Positions 17,801 to 28,243 of a stretch of DNA of 64,000 bases are shown piece after piece. Under the pieces are notes generated by a model, which did no database searches, was not told where the DNA came from, and worked only from the letters and a program-made list of their open reading frames with translations. Source of the stretch: Deltaproteobacteria bacterium (GTDB taxonomy: Bacteria > Myxococcota_A > UBA9042 > PHBI01); assembly GCA_020632715.1 (NCBI GenBank), contig JACKFA010000003.1, forward strand, positions 868,001 to 932,000, written 5' to 3'. Position numbers and translations under genes: made by a program. The number at the start of each line of letters is the position of its first letter. The stretch's first letter is position 1.

Positions 17801-17952
17801 CGCGGGTCGCCGCGGGGGTCTGGCTCGCCGACGGCGATCTCGCCCTCCACCGCGAGCGCCCGCCGAAGGACGCCCCGCCGAGCGACCGCCTCGAGGTGCT
17901 CGCCGCCGCCTGCCTCGCCGCCTCGACCCAGGACCAGGAGCCCGACGCATGA
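14893..17952 (+). CDS. AddB-like subunit (inactivated helicase fold) of a helicase-nuclease
   Basis: The 1019-residue cytoplasmic protein is encoded immediately before, and overlapping by 4 bp, a UvrD-type helicase with a RecB-like nuclease domain. That is the addB-addA gene arrangement. It has the superfamily I-like stretch AVLTPTRANAQLAFR near the N-terminus and the family motif VLGLNEGRLPRT (about residue 562), shared by AddB, RexB and RecC. No Walker A motif is seen, as expected for the inactive partner. I also cannot find the AddB C-terminal nuclease motif or its four-Cys iron-sulfur site, so this subunit may only recognise DNA. The start is GTG with GGAGG 8 nt upstream. Confidence 0.8.
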   Translation: MPSSPPPLAAALDDAIRRVRELAGDPLGAVAVLTPTRANAQLAFRAHASAFPSIRVAFEPADALIERLGRHALRGGAVRVAPTGFVEAAIRAALDSEPPADDPIAATRATVRLPVWLPALAGAVDALERAGVGAAEVAALPDAVDPLRRDLIAFLLRAVAAAREAAGVCGDGGAARAAQALLASGADLPEHLAVAGVVTLGDGALSRASYDALRALFGRVPVVHAAVPPFDALPAAPLGLRAAAPGAPIVHAAAAAGALALGALQRGEACALDGSVVFAATADEAREIAEAVRVVKRAIASGTPLDRIAIALPDAATVGVLAAALDRAHIDATWLVGPPLAQTPPGRLLAAVLELPGGAARAPAWYALLKTPGLPRSPLLAPLAPTGRARWRRLLGEANAAPDTRALLAELARVRERVAASPVAIGSAEDLDGADGPAVPPSPEARERELAAVTSLHGAIAAIQSLADGLPAVATLEEHARAWRAALDALVATPTPASRQIERVLDGFGGAGPPLGADAARALLLQTLGARQALEGAVADPAIRVVPPMALLGADVDVVCVLGLNEGRLPRTIEDDPLLPDALIAALDAGRAEPRLVPAAALADAERRRFAAAVSAARRELWLSTPRSDLLEARPAVPSALLLDALATLRGERVGYADLERVLVPTGGRDVFHPPEARDAISASEALLARTAAGRAAAGGPAATAGALDAVRTHPWAGRVARLYRAIDRLHRPLDGEEPVVDAWTGRLDAPGLAHPADGAGPVAARVLAQAIADQGSYLATHLLGAWRPRWLSDPGLASGPWTVSRWVVEAIARAAAASPDAPEAGLAAALDAIVAEERALAGDADAAEVAVARALAEAQLARITDRYPDLVPGPPATFAGASLTDGVPWCLAGAGSHAGAGQVVAWSRERSRERLKAKPERALAAGLEALALERASGEPTTAVARASDGDEVRAPGSADVSARVSRAWARVAAGVWLADGDLALHRERPPKDAPPSDRLEVLAAACLAASTQDQEPDA

Positions 17953-20900
17953 CCCCCCTCCCCGACCAGCAGGCGCGCGACCGGGCCATCGCGGAGACCG
18001 GCCGCTCCCTGGCCGTCTCGGCCGGCGCCGGCTCCGGCAAGACCCACGTCCTCGTGGAGCGCGTCCTGCGCACGCTGCTCGCCGGCACGCCCCCCGAGCG
18101 CGTCGTCGTCGTCACCTTCACCGTGAAGGCCGCGGGCGAGCTCGTCGCGCGCGTGAGGAACCGGCTCGAGGCCGCCCTCCGGGACGCGACCGGCGCCGAG
18201 CGCGAGGCCGTCGCGGCCATCCTCGGCGGGCTCCCGGGGCTCGTCATCAGCACGATCCACGGCTTCTGCGGGCGCCTCCTCCGCGCCGAGGCCCTCGCGG
18301 CGGGCCACGCGCCCGGGACGGAGGTCCTGCAGGAGAGCCTCGGCCCGTCCGCGACCGGCGCTGCCTACGCGGCGTGGCGCGGAGGCCTCGCGGAGCGTGA
18401 TCGCGAGCTCGTCGTCGCGCTCCTCGGCGACGTCGACGTCGCCGAGAGCACCCTCGCCGAGGGGGCCGCCCGCTTCCTCGAGAACCGCGACCTCGCGCCC
18501 CGCCTCGGGCCCGCCGAGACGGCCTGGGGTGCCCTCCGCGCCGAGGTCCAGGCGGTCCGGAACGAGCTCGCCGCGGCGCTCGCGCTGTGCGCGAAGCCCG
18601 CGACCTGCAAGCGCGTCGAGAGCAACGCCGAGACGCTGGCCGCCCTCGACGCCGCGCTCGCGAGCCCCTCCGACGAGGCGGCCGTGCGCGCCACGCTCAT
18701 GGCGCCCGACGGGAGTCTGCGCGGCGGTCGCGCCGCGGACTGGCCCGGCGGCGGCCTCGACCGCGCGAAGGCGGCCGTCCTCGCGCTGCGCGCGCTCCAG
18801 ACGCGGCTCGGGCCGGAGATCCGCTGGCCGCTCCACCGGCGCCTCGTGCTCGACCTCGCCGAGCACTACCTCCCGGCCGTCGCGCGCGCGAAGCGGGAGG
18901 CCGGGCAGGTCGACTTCCAGGACCTCCTCTTCGCGACCCACGAGCTCCTCGTGCGCGACCCCGCCGCCCGCGCGCGCCTCGCCTCGCGCTTCGACGCCAT
19001 CCTCGTCGACGAGGTGCAGGACACGGACCCCGTGCAGAGCGCGATCGTCGCCCTCCTCGCGCGCGACCCCGCGGCGACGGGCGCGTGGGACGCCGTCTCC
19101 CCGCGCCCCGGGCACCTCTTCGCCGTGGGCGACGCGAAGCAGTCGATCTATCGCTTCCGGCGCGCCGACGTCGCGCAGTGGCAGGCGCTCCGCGCCCTCG
19201 TCGCGAGCGGTGACGGCGGCGAGGCGCGCCTCAGCGTGAGCTTCCGCTCGGTGCCCGGCGTCGTCGGGTTCGTGAACCGCGCGTTCGCGGCCTACCCGGG
19301 CTACGAGCCGCTCGTCGCGAGCCGAGGGCCGGCTGAGCTCGCGCCGGTCGTCGCCCTCGAGGCGGCGACCGCCGACGACACCGACGACGCCGTCGTTCGC
19401 TACCTTCTCACGCTCGTCGCGGGCGAGGGCCGCGTCGCCGACCGCGCGACCGGGGCGCTCCGGCGCCCTCGCTTCGGCGACGTGATGGTCCTCCTCCCCT
19501 CCTGGACCGCGGCCGACGCGCTCCACGAGTCGCTCTCGGCGGCGGGGATCCCGAGCGTCGTCGAGGGCGGGCGCGTCTTCTTCCAGCGCGACGAGGTGCG
19601 CCTCTGCCGCGCGGCGCTCCGCGCCATCGACGAGCCGGGCGACGCGCAGGCCGTGGTCTTCGTGCTCCGCGGGCTCTTCGGGCTCTCCCTCGCCGAGCTC
19701 GCGAGCCACCGCGCGGCGGGCGGCGCGTGGCGCTATACGCTCGCGACCGACGACGCCCCGGAGGGCCCGGTCACCGAGGCGCTCCGCGTGCTCGCGGACC
19801 TCGCGCGGCGGCGCGGGGAGCGCGGGCTCGTGGAGCTCCTCGACGATCTGCTCGAGGAGACCGGCGTCCTCGCGGTGTGGTCGCTCCTCCCGCGCGGCCG
19901 CGCCATGCTCGCGAACGTCGACAAGCTCCGCGCGCTCTGTCGCGAGCTGCTCGGTCACGTCCGGACGGGCTTCGAGCTGAACGCGCGCCTCGACGCCCTC
20001 GCGCGCGAGCCCGACGAGGACCTGCCGCTCGCCGGCCCCGACGCCGACGTGGTCCGCGTGACGACCATCTTCAAGGCGAAGGGGCTCGAGGCGCCGGTGG
20101 TCGTGCTGCCGCACATGACGCGGCGGAGCCGCCCGCCCGCGCACATCGTCGACCGGGCGCGCGGCGAGCTCCTGCTCCGCTGGCGGCAGCTCGAGCCGCC
20201 CGGCTGGGACGACGCGAAGGCCCGCGACGACGCCGAGGACGCGGCCGAGCGCCGGCGCTGGATGTACGTCGCGGCGACTCGCGCGCGCGACCAGCTCGTC
20301 GTCGTGCGGGCGCCCGGGAAGGAGGAGCTGCTCGAGTCCGACCTCGTGAGCGCCCTCCCCCCGGTCGGCGGCGACGACGGGGCCGTGGTCGACGGGGTGC
20401 TCGTGCGCCGCGCGGACGCGCTGCCGCCGGCGCCCCGGGAGACCGCGACCTTCCCGGGCTGCGACGCCCTCCTCGACGTGCCGGCCGAGCCGGGGCCGCA
20501 CCCGACGCGCGCCTGGCGTCGGGCGGCGCGGACGGCTGTCGGCCGGGCTCGGCGGAGCTCGCTCGCCTGGCAGACGGTCACCGAGCTCTCGGCGAGCGCG
20601 CGCCCCCGACGGCGCGCGGTCGGCGGCGACGAGGGGACGACGGGCGCCGGGAGGCTCGCCGGCGTCCTTGTGCACCGCACCATGGAATCGCTGAGTCTCT
20701 CGCTGCCGGCCGACGAGCGCGTGGGTGCAGCGCAGCAAACTGGGCGGGTGCTCGCCGCGGAGGCGGGGCTATCGGCCGATCTCGTCGACGCCGTCGGCGC
20801 GATCGCGGGTCGGCTCGCGGCGCATCCCGTCGTGGCGCGCGCGGCGGCGGCCCCGGAGCGCTGGCGGGAGGTGCCGTTCGCGTACCCGACGGCGGGTCCG

Positions 20901-21443
20901 CCGGCCGGGGTCGTGACGGGCACCATCGACCTGCTGTTCCCCGTGGACGAGGGCCGGACGCGCTGGGTCGTCGTGGACTGGAAGTCGGAGCTCCCGCCGC
21001 CGGGCACCGCGCGCCGCGCCCGCTACGAGGCGCAGCTCGGGCACTACGCGCGCGCCGTCATCACGACCATCGCGGGGGTCGCGCCGGCGGACGTCGAGCG
21101 GGTCCTCGTGGGGCCGCACCCGGAGCTCCCCGCGGACGACCCGTGGGAGGAGGCGCTCGTCGAGGTGGACCAGGACCTGAGGCCCGCGCTCGAGGCCCTG
21201 CGCGACGCGGGCGCCCCGCCGCCCGAGGTCGGCGCCGACGTCGGCGCCCCGGTCGCGGCGAGCGCGGTCGAGCTGGTGTGGGAGGCCGAGGCCGTCGCCG
21301 TGGCCCTCGGCCACGACGCGGGCGAGATCGCGGCGCTCGAGGCGCGCGGCTGGACGGTCGTCGTCGCGGACGACCTCGGCGCGGACGCCGTGGCGGCCGC
21401 GGTCGCCAGCGCGCTCGGCGTCACCCTCGAGGCGGCGCCGTAG
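17949..21443 (+). CDS. AddA-like UvrD helicase with RecB-type nuclease domain
   Basis: The 1164-residue ATP-dependent helicase/exonuclease processes double-strand breaks for recombination. The motifs run in order: Walker A SAGAGSGKTHV (about residue 25), TFTVKAAGEL (Ia), STIHGFCGRLL, Walker B ILVDEVQDTDPVQ, GDAKQSIYRFRRAD (III/IV), TIFKAKGLEAPVVV (V) and RRWMYVAATRARDQL (VI). The C-terminus carries a PD-(D/E)XK nuclease: GTIDLLF (about 990), VVVDWKSE (about 1010) and ARYEAQLGHYARAV. All catalytic residues are present. It overlaps the AddB-like gene (ATGA), so the two are made together. A RecB-like naming would also be defensible. Confidence 0.93.
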   Translation: MTPLPDQQARDRAIAETGRSLAVSAGAGSGKTHVLVERVLRTLLAGTPPERVVVVTFTVKAAGELVARVRNRLEAALRDATGAEREAVAAILGGLPGLVISTIHGFCGRLLRAEALAAGHAPGTEVLQESLGPSATGAAYAAWRGGLAERDRELVVALLGDVDVAESTLAEGAARFLENRDLAPRLGPAETAWGALRAEVQAVRNELAAALALCAKPATCKRVESNAETLAALDAALASPSDEAAVRATLMAPDGSLRGGRAADWPGGGLDRAKAAVLALRALQTRLGPEIRWPLHRRLVLDLAEHYLPAVARAKREAGQVDFQDLLFATHELLVRDPAARARLASRFDAILVDEVQDTDPVQSAIVALLARDPAATGAWDAVSPRPGHLFAVGDAKQSIYRFRRADVAQWQALRALVASGDGGEARLSVSFRSVPGVVGFVNRAFAAYPGYEPLVASRGPAELAPVVALEAATADDTDDAVVRYLLTLVAGEGRVADRATGALRRPRFGDVMVLLPSWTAADALHESLSAAGIPSVVEGGRVFFQRDEVRLCRAALRAIDEPGDAQAVVFVLRGLFGLSLAELASHRAAGGAWRYTLATDDAPEGPVTEALRVLADLARRRGERGLVELLDDLLEETGVLAVWSLLPRGRAMLANVDKLRALCRELLGHVRTGFELNARLDALAREPDEDLPLAGPDADVVRVTTIFKAKGLEAPVVVLPHMTRRSRPPAHIVDRARGELLLRWRQLEPPGWDDAKARDDAEDAAERRRWMYVAATRARDQLVVVRAPGKEELLESDLVSALPPVGGDDGAVVDGVLVRRADALPPAPRETATFPGCDALLDVPAEPGPHPTRAWRRAARTAVGRARRSSLAWQTVTELSASARPRRRAVGGDEGTTGAGRLAGVLVHRTMESLSLSLPADERVGAAQQTGRVLAAEAGLSADLVDAVGAIAGRLAAHPVVARAAAAPERWREVPFAYPTAGPPAGVVTGTIDLLFPVDEGRTRWVVVDWKSELPPPGTARRARYEAQLGHYARAVITTIAGVAPADVERVLVGPHPELPADDPWEEALVEVDQDLRPALEALRDAGAPPPEVGADVGAPVAASAVELVWEAEAVAVALGHDAGEIAALEARGWTVVVADDLGADAVAAAVASALGVTLEAAP

Positions 21444-21452
21444 CCCGCGCGA

Positions 21453-22454
21453 TCAGCGCGTCACCCCGGCGGCCTGCTCGCGCTCCTGCTCCTGCTCGGC
21501 CTCCTGCTCTTCTTCGGCCGCCTTCCGGAACACGCGCGCGACGGCGACGTCCGTCGACGAGTGCGCGATGATCGAGATCACGATGACCAGCGCCACCGAC
21601 TCGAAGAGCCACGGCCCGCGCGCCACGTTCGAGCGCAGGAGGAGGAGGGGTAGAGGAGCGACGCGAAGCCCTTCGGGCCGAACCACGCGGCGGCGATCCA
21701 CTCCCTCCGATCGAGCTTGCCGCCGAGGAGCGCGAGCACGAGCGCGATGGGGCGCGTCGCGAGCAGCGCGACGAGGGCGAAGGCGAGGCCGGCCCAGCCG
21801 GGCTCCGCGAGGGCCGGCAGGGTGAGCGTCGCGCCGAAGATGAGGAGCGTCGCGAGCTGGATGACCTCCGCGAGCGGGCGCCCGACGCCGTGCAGCGCCT
21901 CCGCGAACGGGGGCCGCGCCTTCGCGAGCGTGACCCCGCCCGCGAAGGCCGCGAGGAGCTCGTTGGCGCCGAGCAGCTCGCTCGCGGCGAAGAGGACGAC
22001 CGCGATCGCGATGCCGCCGAGCGGCCGATAGGCGTCCGTCGTCGCGAGCCGTGACGAAGACCGGATCCGTCGCGGCGAGGATGGCGCCGACCAAGAAGGC
22101 CTCCGTCCACGTCATGCCGAGGATCAGGTGCGCGGCGACGGCGATGCCGCCGAGGGTGAGCGGCATCCCGACGAGGAGCGCCCGGCCGGGCAGGCGCCAG
22201 GCCGAGGTGATGTCCCCGAGCCGGAGCTGCGCCCCGTCGATGAAGAGGATCGCGAAGAGGGCGAGCTCGGCGAAGCGCGTCACGACCTCCTCGCGAGCGC
22301 TGACCTCCACGAGGCCGAGCCCGCCCTCGCCGATGGCGAAGCCGGCGAGCAGGAAGAGGACGGCGGTCGAGATCACGGTCCGCCGGGCGCGCTCGGAGAT
22401 GAGCACGCCCAGCATCAGCACGACGCCGAACGCGAGGATGAGCACGCTGTCCAC
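21453..22454 (-). pseudogene. frameshifted cation/proton antiporter (CPA1/CPA2-like)
   Basis: The frame from GTG 22454 (GGAGG 4 nt upstream) encodes helices and the transport motif ILAATDPVFVT. Near 22050 the frame changes and continues as LATTDAYRPLGGIAI, then AWFGPKGFASLLYP. Near 21645, within a CCCC run, it returns to the first frame (LLLLRSNVARGPWLF) and ends with a Glu/Gln-rich tail. Together the parts form a normal-length (about 335-residue) antiporter with about ten helices. The +1/-1 pattern and the homopolymer position make sequencing error plausible; otherwise it is a recent pseudogene. It converges on the AddA-like gene. Confidence 0.75.
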
Positions 22455-22522
22455 AGCGCCTCCGGGGGGACGGCGGCGCCACGGCGGGCCGGCGTCGGCG
22501 ACGCCGGAGCGCTACGGGGTCG

Positions 22523-22933
22523 TCAACAGGCGGGGTCGGGCTTCGCCGGTACCGGGGGACCGAGCGGCTCGACGCGGGTGACCTCGTCCTTCTCGGGCTC
22601 GTCACCACCGAGGGGGAGGTCCTTCCGGTCGACCGGGTTGGGGCGCGGTCTCCCGTCGGCCGGCGGATCCTGCGTCCGCTCGAGCGCGCGCTCGGCCATG
22701 GCCTCGGCGCCGTCGTCGAGGCGCTCGGGCTCGCCCTCGCGGTGGTCGTCGGGCCGCCGGACGCGGTCGAGGGCGCGCTCGGCGAGCTGCTCGGCGTCGT
22801 CGCGCGTGTCGCCGGGCGGCTTCTTCGCCTGCGCCTCGTCGCGGCGGCGCGTCTCGGCGCGCTCGACGTCGGACTTCGGGTAGCGCCGCTTGTCGGGCGG
22901 CGGGTTCGGGGGGCTCGGGATGACGTCGCCCAT
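22523..22933 (-). CDS. small charged disordered protein
   Basis: The 136-residue protein is almost all charged and Pro residues, with no hydrophobic core. It begins MGDVIPSPPNPPPDKRRYP and contains two similar helical stretches ending in RALDRVRRPDDH and RALERTQDPPAD, which may be an internal duplication. I do not recognise a family; it is probably intrinsically disordered. It has a strong Shine-Dalgarno (GGAGGAG) preceded at once by a hexanucleotide repeat. It is the last gene of a same-strand group with the DUF3618-like and Holin-X-like genes, suggesting a shared envelope or stress role. Confidence 0.6.
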   Translation of the reverse strand: MGDVIPSPPNPPPDKRRYPKSDVERAETRRRDEAQAKKPPGDTRDDAEQLAERALDRVRRPDDHREGEPERLDDGAEAMAERALERTQDPPADGRPRPNPVDRKDLPLGGDEPEKDEVTRVEPLGPPVPAKPDPAC

Positions 22934-22945
22934 GGGCGCTCCTCC

Positions 22946-22976
<31 letters not shown>

Positions 22977-22999
22977 TGGGTGGTGCGCGCGAGCTCCGC

Positions 23000-23536
23000 T
23001 CAGCGTGGCCCGAAGAGGCCGACCGCCGCGCCCGTGACGAACGCCATCGCCCCGAGGGCGCCGGCGCCGACGAGCTGCGGGAGGCCCGCCTCCACGACGG
23101 GCTCGACGGCTCGCCTCGCGAGGCCGCCCGCGCGACGGACGCCGGCGGCGACGAGGTCCACGGCGTGGTGGGCCGCGCCGACGACGCCGCCTTCGCGGTG
23201 CTCGCGCTGGGAGGTCGTCCCGCGGCCGCCTCCGCCTGGCTCCTCCGTCGCTTCCCCGGCTCGCGCCGCCTCGTGCGCCGCGAGCCAGGCGAGACCGGAG
23301 CCGGCGAGCGCCACCGGGAGCGGGTTCCGCGCGACGACCCGCGCGAGCCACGCCGTGGCCCCGCCGACGTCGTCGCCGTGCTCGCCTACCCAGCGCCACA
23401 CCTCGTCGAGGAGGTGCCCGGTCGTGAGGCGCTCCTCGATCGCGTCGAGGGTGCCCTCGAGGCGCTCCCGCGTGCTGTCGAGCTCGCGCTCGACGCGCTT
23501 CGCGCGCGTCCTCGTCCGCTTCGTGCCGTTCGTCAT
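23000..23536 (-). CDS. DUF3618 domain protein
   Basis: The 178-residue protein has the DUF3618-type motif VERELDSTRERLEGTLDAIEERL at about residues 15-38. It then has a Gly/Ala-rich helical middle (WVGEHGDDVGG, NPLPVALAGSGLAWL) and a C-terminal hydrophobic helix (GAGALGAMAFVTGAAVGL). This family is found near Holin-X (DUF1469-type) genes in actinobacteria and proteobacteria, as here. It probably lies on the inner membrane. The function is unknown. GAGGAGG lies 8 nt before the ATG. Confidence 0.78.
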   Translation of the reverse strand: MTNGTKRTRTRAKRVERELDSTRERLEGTLDAIEERLTTGHLLDEVWRWVGEHGDDVGGATAWLARVVARNPLPVALAGSGLAWLAAHEAARAGEATEEPGGGGRGTTSQREHREGGVVGAAHHAVDLVAAGVRRAGGLARRAVEPVVEAGLPQLVGAGALGAMAFVTGAAVGLFGPR

Positions 23537-23549
23537 CGCTCGGTCCTCC

Positions 23550-23951
23550 TCATCGCACGCCCTCGGCGACCGCGTGCTCGGTCTCCTGCGCCTCCTCGAC
23601 CATGTCCTCGGCGACCTCCCCGACCTGCGCCATGAGGGTCTTCGCGCGCTTCGCGATCCCGCCGCCCACGACGAGCAGCGCGACCCCGATGGTGCCGGCC
23701 GCGAGCCAGGCGGGCATCACGGTGGACAGCCCGATGACGACCGCGGCGAGCAGGAACACGAGCCCCGTCGTGAGGATCGTGCTCGCCGCGCCCAGCGTGA
23801 ACGTCGTCTGCATCGAGGTGCGGATGGCCGTCCTCATCTCGAGCCGCGTCAGCTCGAGCTCCTTGTCCACGAGCGTCTCGAGCTCGTGCCCGAGATCGGC
23901 GAGGTGATCACCGAGCGTGAGGTCGGCGCCGTCTCTCCGGGTCGAGCTCAT
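23550..23951 (-). CDS. phage-holin-superfamily / Holin-X-like (DUF1469) membrane protein
   Basis: The 133-residue protein has an N-terminal amphipathic helix (LGHELETLVDKELELTRLEMR) and two long membrane helices (ILTTGLVFLLAAVVIGLSTV and GTIGVALLVVGGGIAKRA). It matches the family called Holin-X or DUF1469, which despite the name is chromosomal and not tied to lysis. The start ATG overlaps the stop of the preceding gene by 4 bp (ATGA). The neighbours are a DUF3618 protein downstream and a helical membrane-associated protein upstream, the usual company of this family. It is thought to be envelope or stress related. Confidence 0.82.
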   Translation of the reverse strand: MSSTRRDGADLTLGDHLADLGHELETLVDKELELTRLEMRTAIRTSMQTTFTLGAASTILTTGLVFLLAAVVIGLSTVMPAWLAAGTIGVALLVVGGGIAKRAKTLMAQVGEVAEDMVEEAQETEHAVAEGVR

Positions 23952-24463
23952 GCCGGCGCCTCTTCGAAAGCCGCGCCCCCGCCAGCGTCTTCGGCGTCGT
24001 GGCCGCCCGCGAGCGCGTGGCGGGCGAGGCGAGCGGCGCCGTAGCCGAGCGCGAAGGCCACCGCGACGAGCTCCTTCGGCCGCTTGCGCGCGACGTCGCG
24101 CGCGTCTCCGAGGAGCTCGCCCAGCGACGCCTCGGAGAGGTAGGTGGCGAAGCGCTCGAGCTGGCGCGCCAGCGCGGCGAAGATCCGGGACAGCAGCGGC
24201 TCGTGGCGCGCCGACAGGCGCTCGGATCCGGCGCGGACCGCGTCGTGGAGCGCTCTCACCGCCTCCTCGGCCTCCGCCTGCCGATCGCGGACGAACCCCT
24301 CGGCCATGGCGAGCAGGCGGGCGAAGAGGCCGCGAGGGCGTTCGTCGTCGCGCTCCTCGGTTGCCCCGACCACGACCATCGACGCCGACGACGCCGACCC
24401 CGACGGCCGGAGGCTCACGCCGCCCGTGTTCGTCTCCTGGTTCGTCGGGTCGGGCTCTGGCAT
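23948..24463 (-). CDS. hypothetical helical membrane-associated protein
   Basis: The 171-residue protein has a disordered Thr/Ser-rich N-terminus, long charged helices (EGFVRDRQAEAEEAVRAL, ARQLERFATYLSEASL) and one moderately hydrophobic helix near the C-terminus (ELVAVAFALGYGAARLA). I do not recognise a family; it resembles ElaB/DUF883-like anchored proteins in layout. I chose ATG 24463 because AGGAG lies 6 nt upstream; the longer frame from 24508 lacks a site. It is first in the cassette with the Holin-X-like, DUF3618 and small charged genes. Confidence 0.65.
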   Translation of the reverse strand: MPEPDPTNQETNTGGVSLRPSGSASSASMVVVGATEERDDERPRGLFARLLAMAEGFVRDRQAEAEEAVRALHDAVRAGSERLSARHEPLLSRIFAALARQLERFATYLSEASLGELLGDARDVARKRPKELVAVAFALGYGAARLARHALAGGHDAEDAGGGAAFEEAPA

Positions 24464-24804
24464 GGCGCTCTCCTGCGGGTGGCTCGCGGTGAGCTGCTCG
24501 TTGAGCAAAGCCCATGCCCCTACGCGCCGCCCGGCCCGCTCCGAGGCCGAGCGCGGCGCGAGCTCGCGCGGCAGCGGCTCTCGGGCGCGACCTTCTGCCC
24601 CACACCGGCCCGCGCTGGGTCAGTTCGACCCGTCGCGCCGACACCGTCACCGAGGCGTTCGCGCCGCGTCGACCGCGGCACGGATGGTGCAGTCACCGAA
24701 GACACGCTCAACACGAAGGTCGCGCCCACCGACCGACGGGTTGCGTCCGGAGCCCCACCTGCCCGCACCAAGACCGCGTCGACGCCGCCGCGATCGGAGA
24801 GATC
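24464..24804. other. intergenic region, no gene recognised
   Basis: The 341-bp gap lies between the divergent membrane-protein cassette and the glycosyltransferase-like gene. It has average GC content, no convincing ORF with codon bias like the neighbours, and no clear inverted repeat. It must contain the promoters for both directions, but I cannot place them. Confidence 0.6.
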
Positions 24805-25506
24805 ATGAACCGAGCCGTCGATCCGACCTCCCTGAGCCGGATCCTCCTCACCGTCGACGCCATCGGCGACGCCTGGCACTACGTCTTCGGCCTCGCGACG
24901 GAGCTCTCCTCCCGCGGCGCCGAGGTCCTCGTCGCGGCGCTCCAGGCGCCGCCCGCCGACGTCCTGCGGGTCTCCGGCCCGACCCTCGACGGCCGCGCCG
25001 GCGGCGACCTCCTCCTCGAGGTGGCGCCGTTCGCCCTGACCGGGGCGGAGCCCCCGTGGCGCGTCGCGGCCGCGGCCAAGCCCTGGCTCGAGCGCCTCGC
25101 CGCCGCCTGGGCCCCCGACGTGGTCCACCTGAGCACGCTCGGCCACGGCGCGCTCGCCGTCGACGCGCCCGTCGTGAGCGTCGTCCACGCGGCCGCCCTC
25201 GCCTGGTACGACGCCAGCGCGCAGCGCTTCCCGGGCCCCATCTGGTCCCGGCAGGACGAGGTCATCGCCCGCGGTCTCCGCCGGAGCGCCCTCGTCGCGG
25301 CGCCGACGGCGCCCGTCCTCGAGACCGTCGGCAAGCGCTACGGGGCCTTCCCGCGCACGCTCGTGCTCGACACGCAGTCGCACGCCGATCTGGTCGCGCG
25401 CGCCTGGTCCGTCGCGTCCCACCTCCACGTCTACGGCGCGCTCATCGCCGAGTCTCGCGCCCGCCGCGCCTCCACCGACACCGGCACCTGCGCCGTCCTG
25501 CGCTGA
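24805..25506 (+). CDS. shortened glycosyltransferase family 4-like protein
   Basis: The 233-residue protein begins SRILLTVDAIGDAWHYVFGLATEL. This closely follows the N-terminal GT4 Rossmann domain of enzymes that start with an RILMTADxVGGVW-like motif and a donor-independent acceptor domain. It continues through PDVVHLSTLGHGAL and SVVHAAALAWYDA to VGKRYGAFPRTLV. The whole C-terminal nucleotide-sugar domain with its E-x7-E motif is missing. The last 40 residues look like the extreme C-terminal helix of such enzymes joined directly to the N-domain. So it is an internally deleted or decayed transferase, probably inactive. GGAGAG precedes the ATG. KatE follows 121 bp downstream. Confidence 0.7.
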   Translation: MNRAVDPTSLSRILLTVDAIGDAWHYVFGLATELSSRGAEVLVAALQAPPADVLRVSGPTLDGRAGGDLLLEVAPFALTGAEPPWRVAAAAKPWLERLAAAWAPDVVHLSTLGHGALAVDAPVVSVVHAAALAWYDASAQRFPGPIWSRQDEVIARGLRRSALVAAPTAPVLETVGKRYGAFPRTLVLDTQSHADLVARAWSVASHLHVYGALIAESRARRASTDTGTCAVLR

Positions 25507-25627
25507 GTCGCGCCACAGGCCACACGCCGGCCCCCGGAGCGCGCCACCGCTCGCTCCCCTCTCTCTCGCGCGCCGCGCGCCCGGCGGGCCGCGACGCGCC
25601 TCGCCCCGACCCCGAGGAGCCCCGTCG

Positions 25628-27709
<2,082 letters not shown>

Positions 27710-27735
27710 TGGCCGGCGACCGACAGGAGGCGGCG

Positions 27736-28086
27736 ATGGCTGGCGAGGCGATCCCGAGAGAGCGCTGGGACGCCTTCTGCGCGCGCCTCGCCGCCGAGCG
27801 CCGCGAGGACGACGTCGCGGTCGAGCTCGAGGGCGGCGGCTGCCACGCCCTCGTCCAGCACGCGCGCCTCCTGGCGCTGCGCGTGGTCGACGCCACGACC
27901 GGCGTGCGCTTCGAGGTCGAGACCCGCCCCGTCGCCGGGGGCGAGGGGGATCGGAGCGCCTTCGCCCTGATCGCGCCGTCCCACATCGCGTTCGAGCGAC
28001 CGGGGGGAGACCGGGGCCGGGCCGCCCTCCGCGCGGTCGGGAGCGACGGCGCGACGCTCCGCGTGCGCTTCTCGGGCGGCTGCTAG
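27736..28086 (+). CDS. DUF5335-like protein
   Basis: The 116-residue protein has PRERWDAFCARLAAERREDDVAVE at its start, then several short beta strands (ALRVVDATTGVRFEVETR) and HIAFERPGG. This resembles the DUF5335 family, small alpha-beta proteins often located near stress and PRC-barrel-type genes. I chose the ATG at 27736 because AGGAGG lies 5 nt upstream; an ATG at 27709 overlaps the KatE stop (TGATG) but has no site. Two Cys (FCARL, GGGCH) plus a terminal Cys are present. It is probably co-expressed with katE. The role is unknown. Confidence 0.7.
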   Translation: MAGEAIPRERWDAFCARLAAERREDDVAVELEGGGCHALVQHARLLALRVVDATTGVRFEVETRPVAGGEGDRSAFALIAPSHIAFERPGGDRGRAALRAVGSDGATLRVRFSGGC

Positions 28087-28243
28087 AGACCGCTCGCGCC
28101 TCGGCCGCCGCCCCGCGAGTGAACACCGTTCACGGAAGCAACGTCGCCGCGCTCGCGGCGGCGAGGAGCGGCGCCGACGCGGCGCCCACCGCCACCCGAG
28201 CAGCGCGAGGGTCAGCGCCGTCGCCGAGGAGGTTGCCGCCCTC

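Noticed and set aside
23550..23951. Prophage remnant suggested by a holin-like protein
   Set aside because: The Holin-X/DUF1469 family is chromosomal; no lysin, capsid, integrase or att site is present.
28119..28133. LexA/SOS box
   Set aside because: GTGAAC-N3-GTTCAC has a 3-nt centre; known LexA boxes with GAAC/GTTC halves need a different spacing, and no SOS gene follows.
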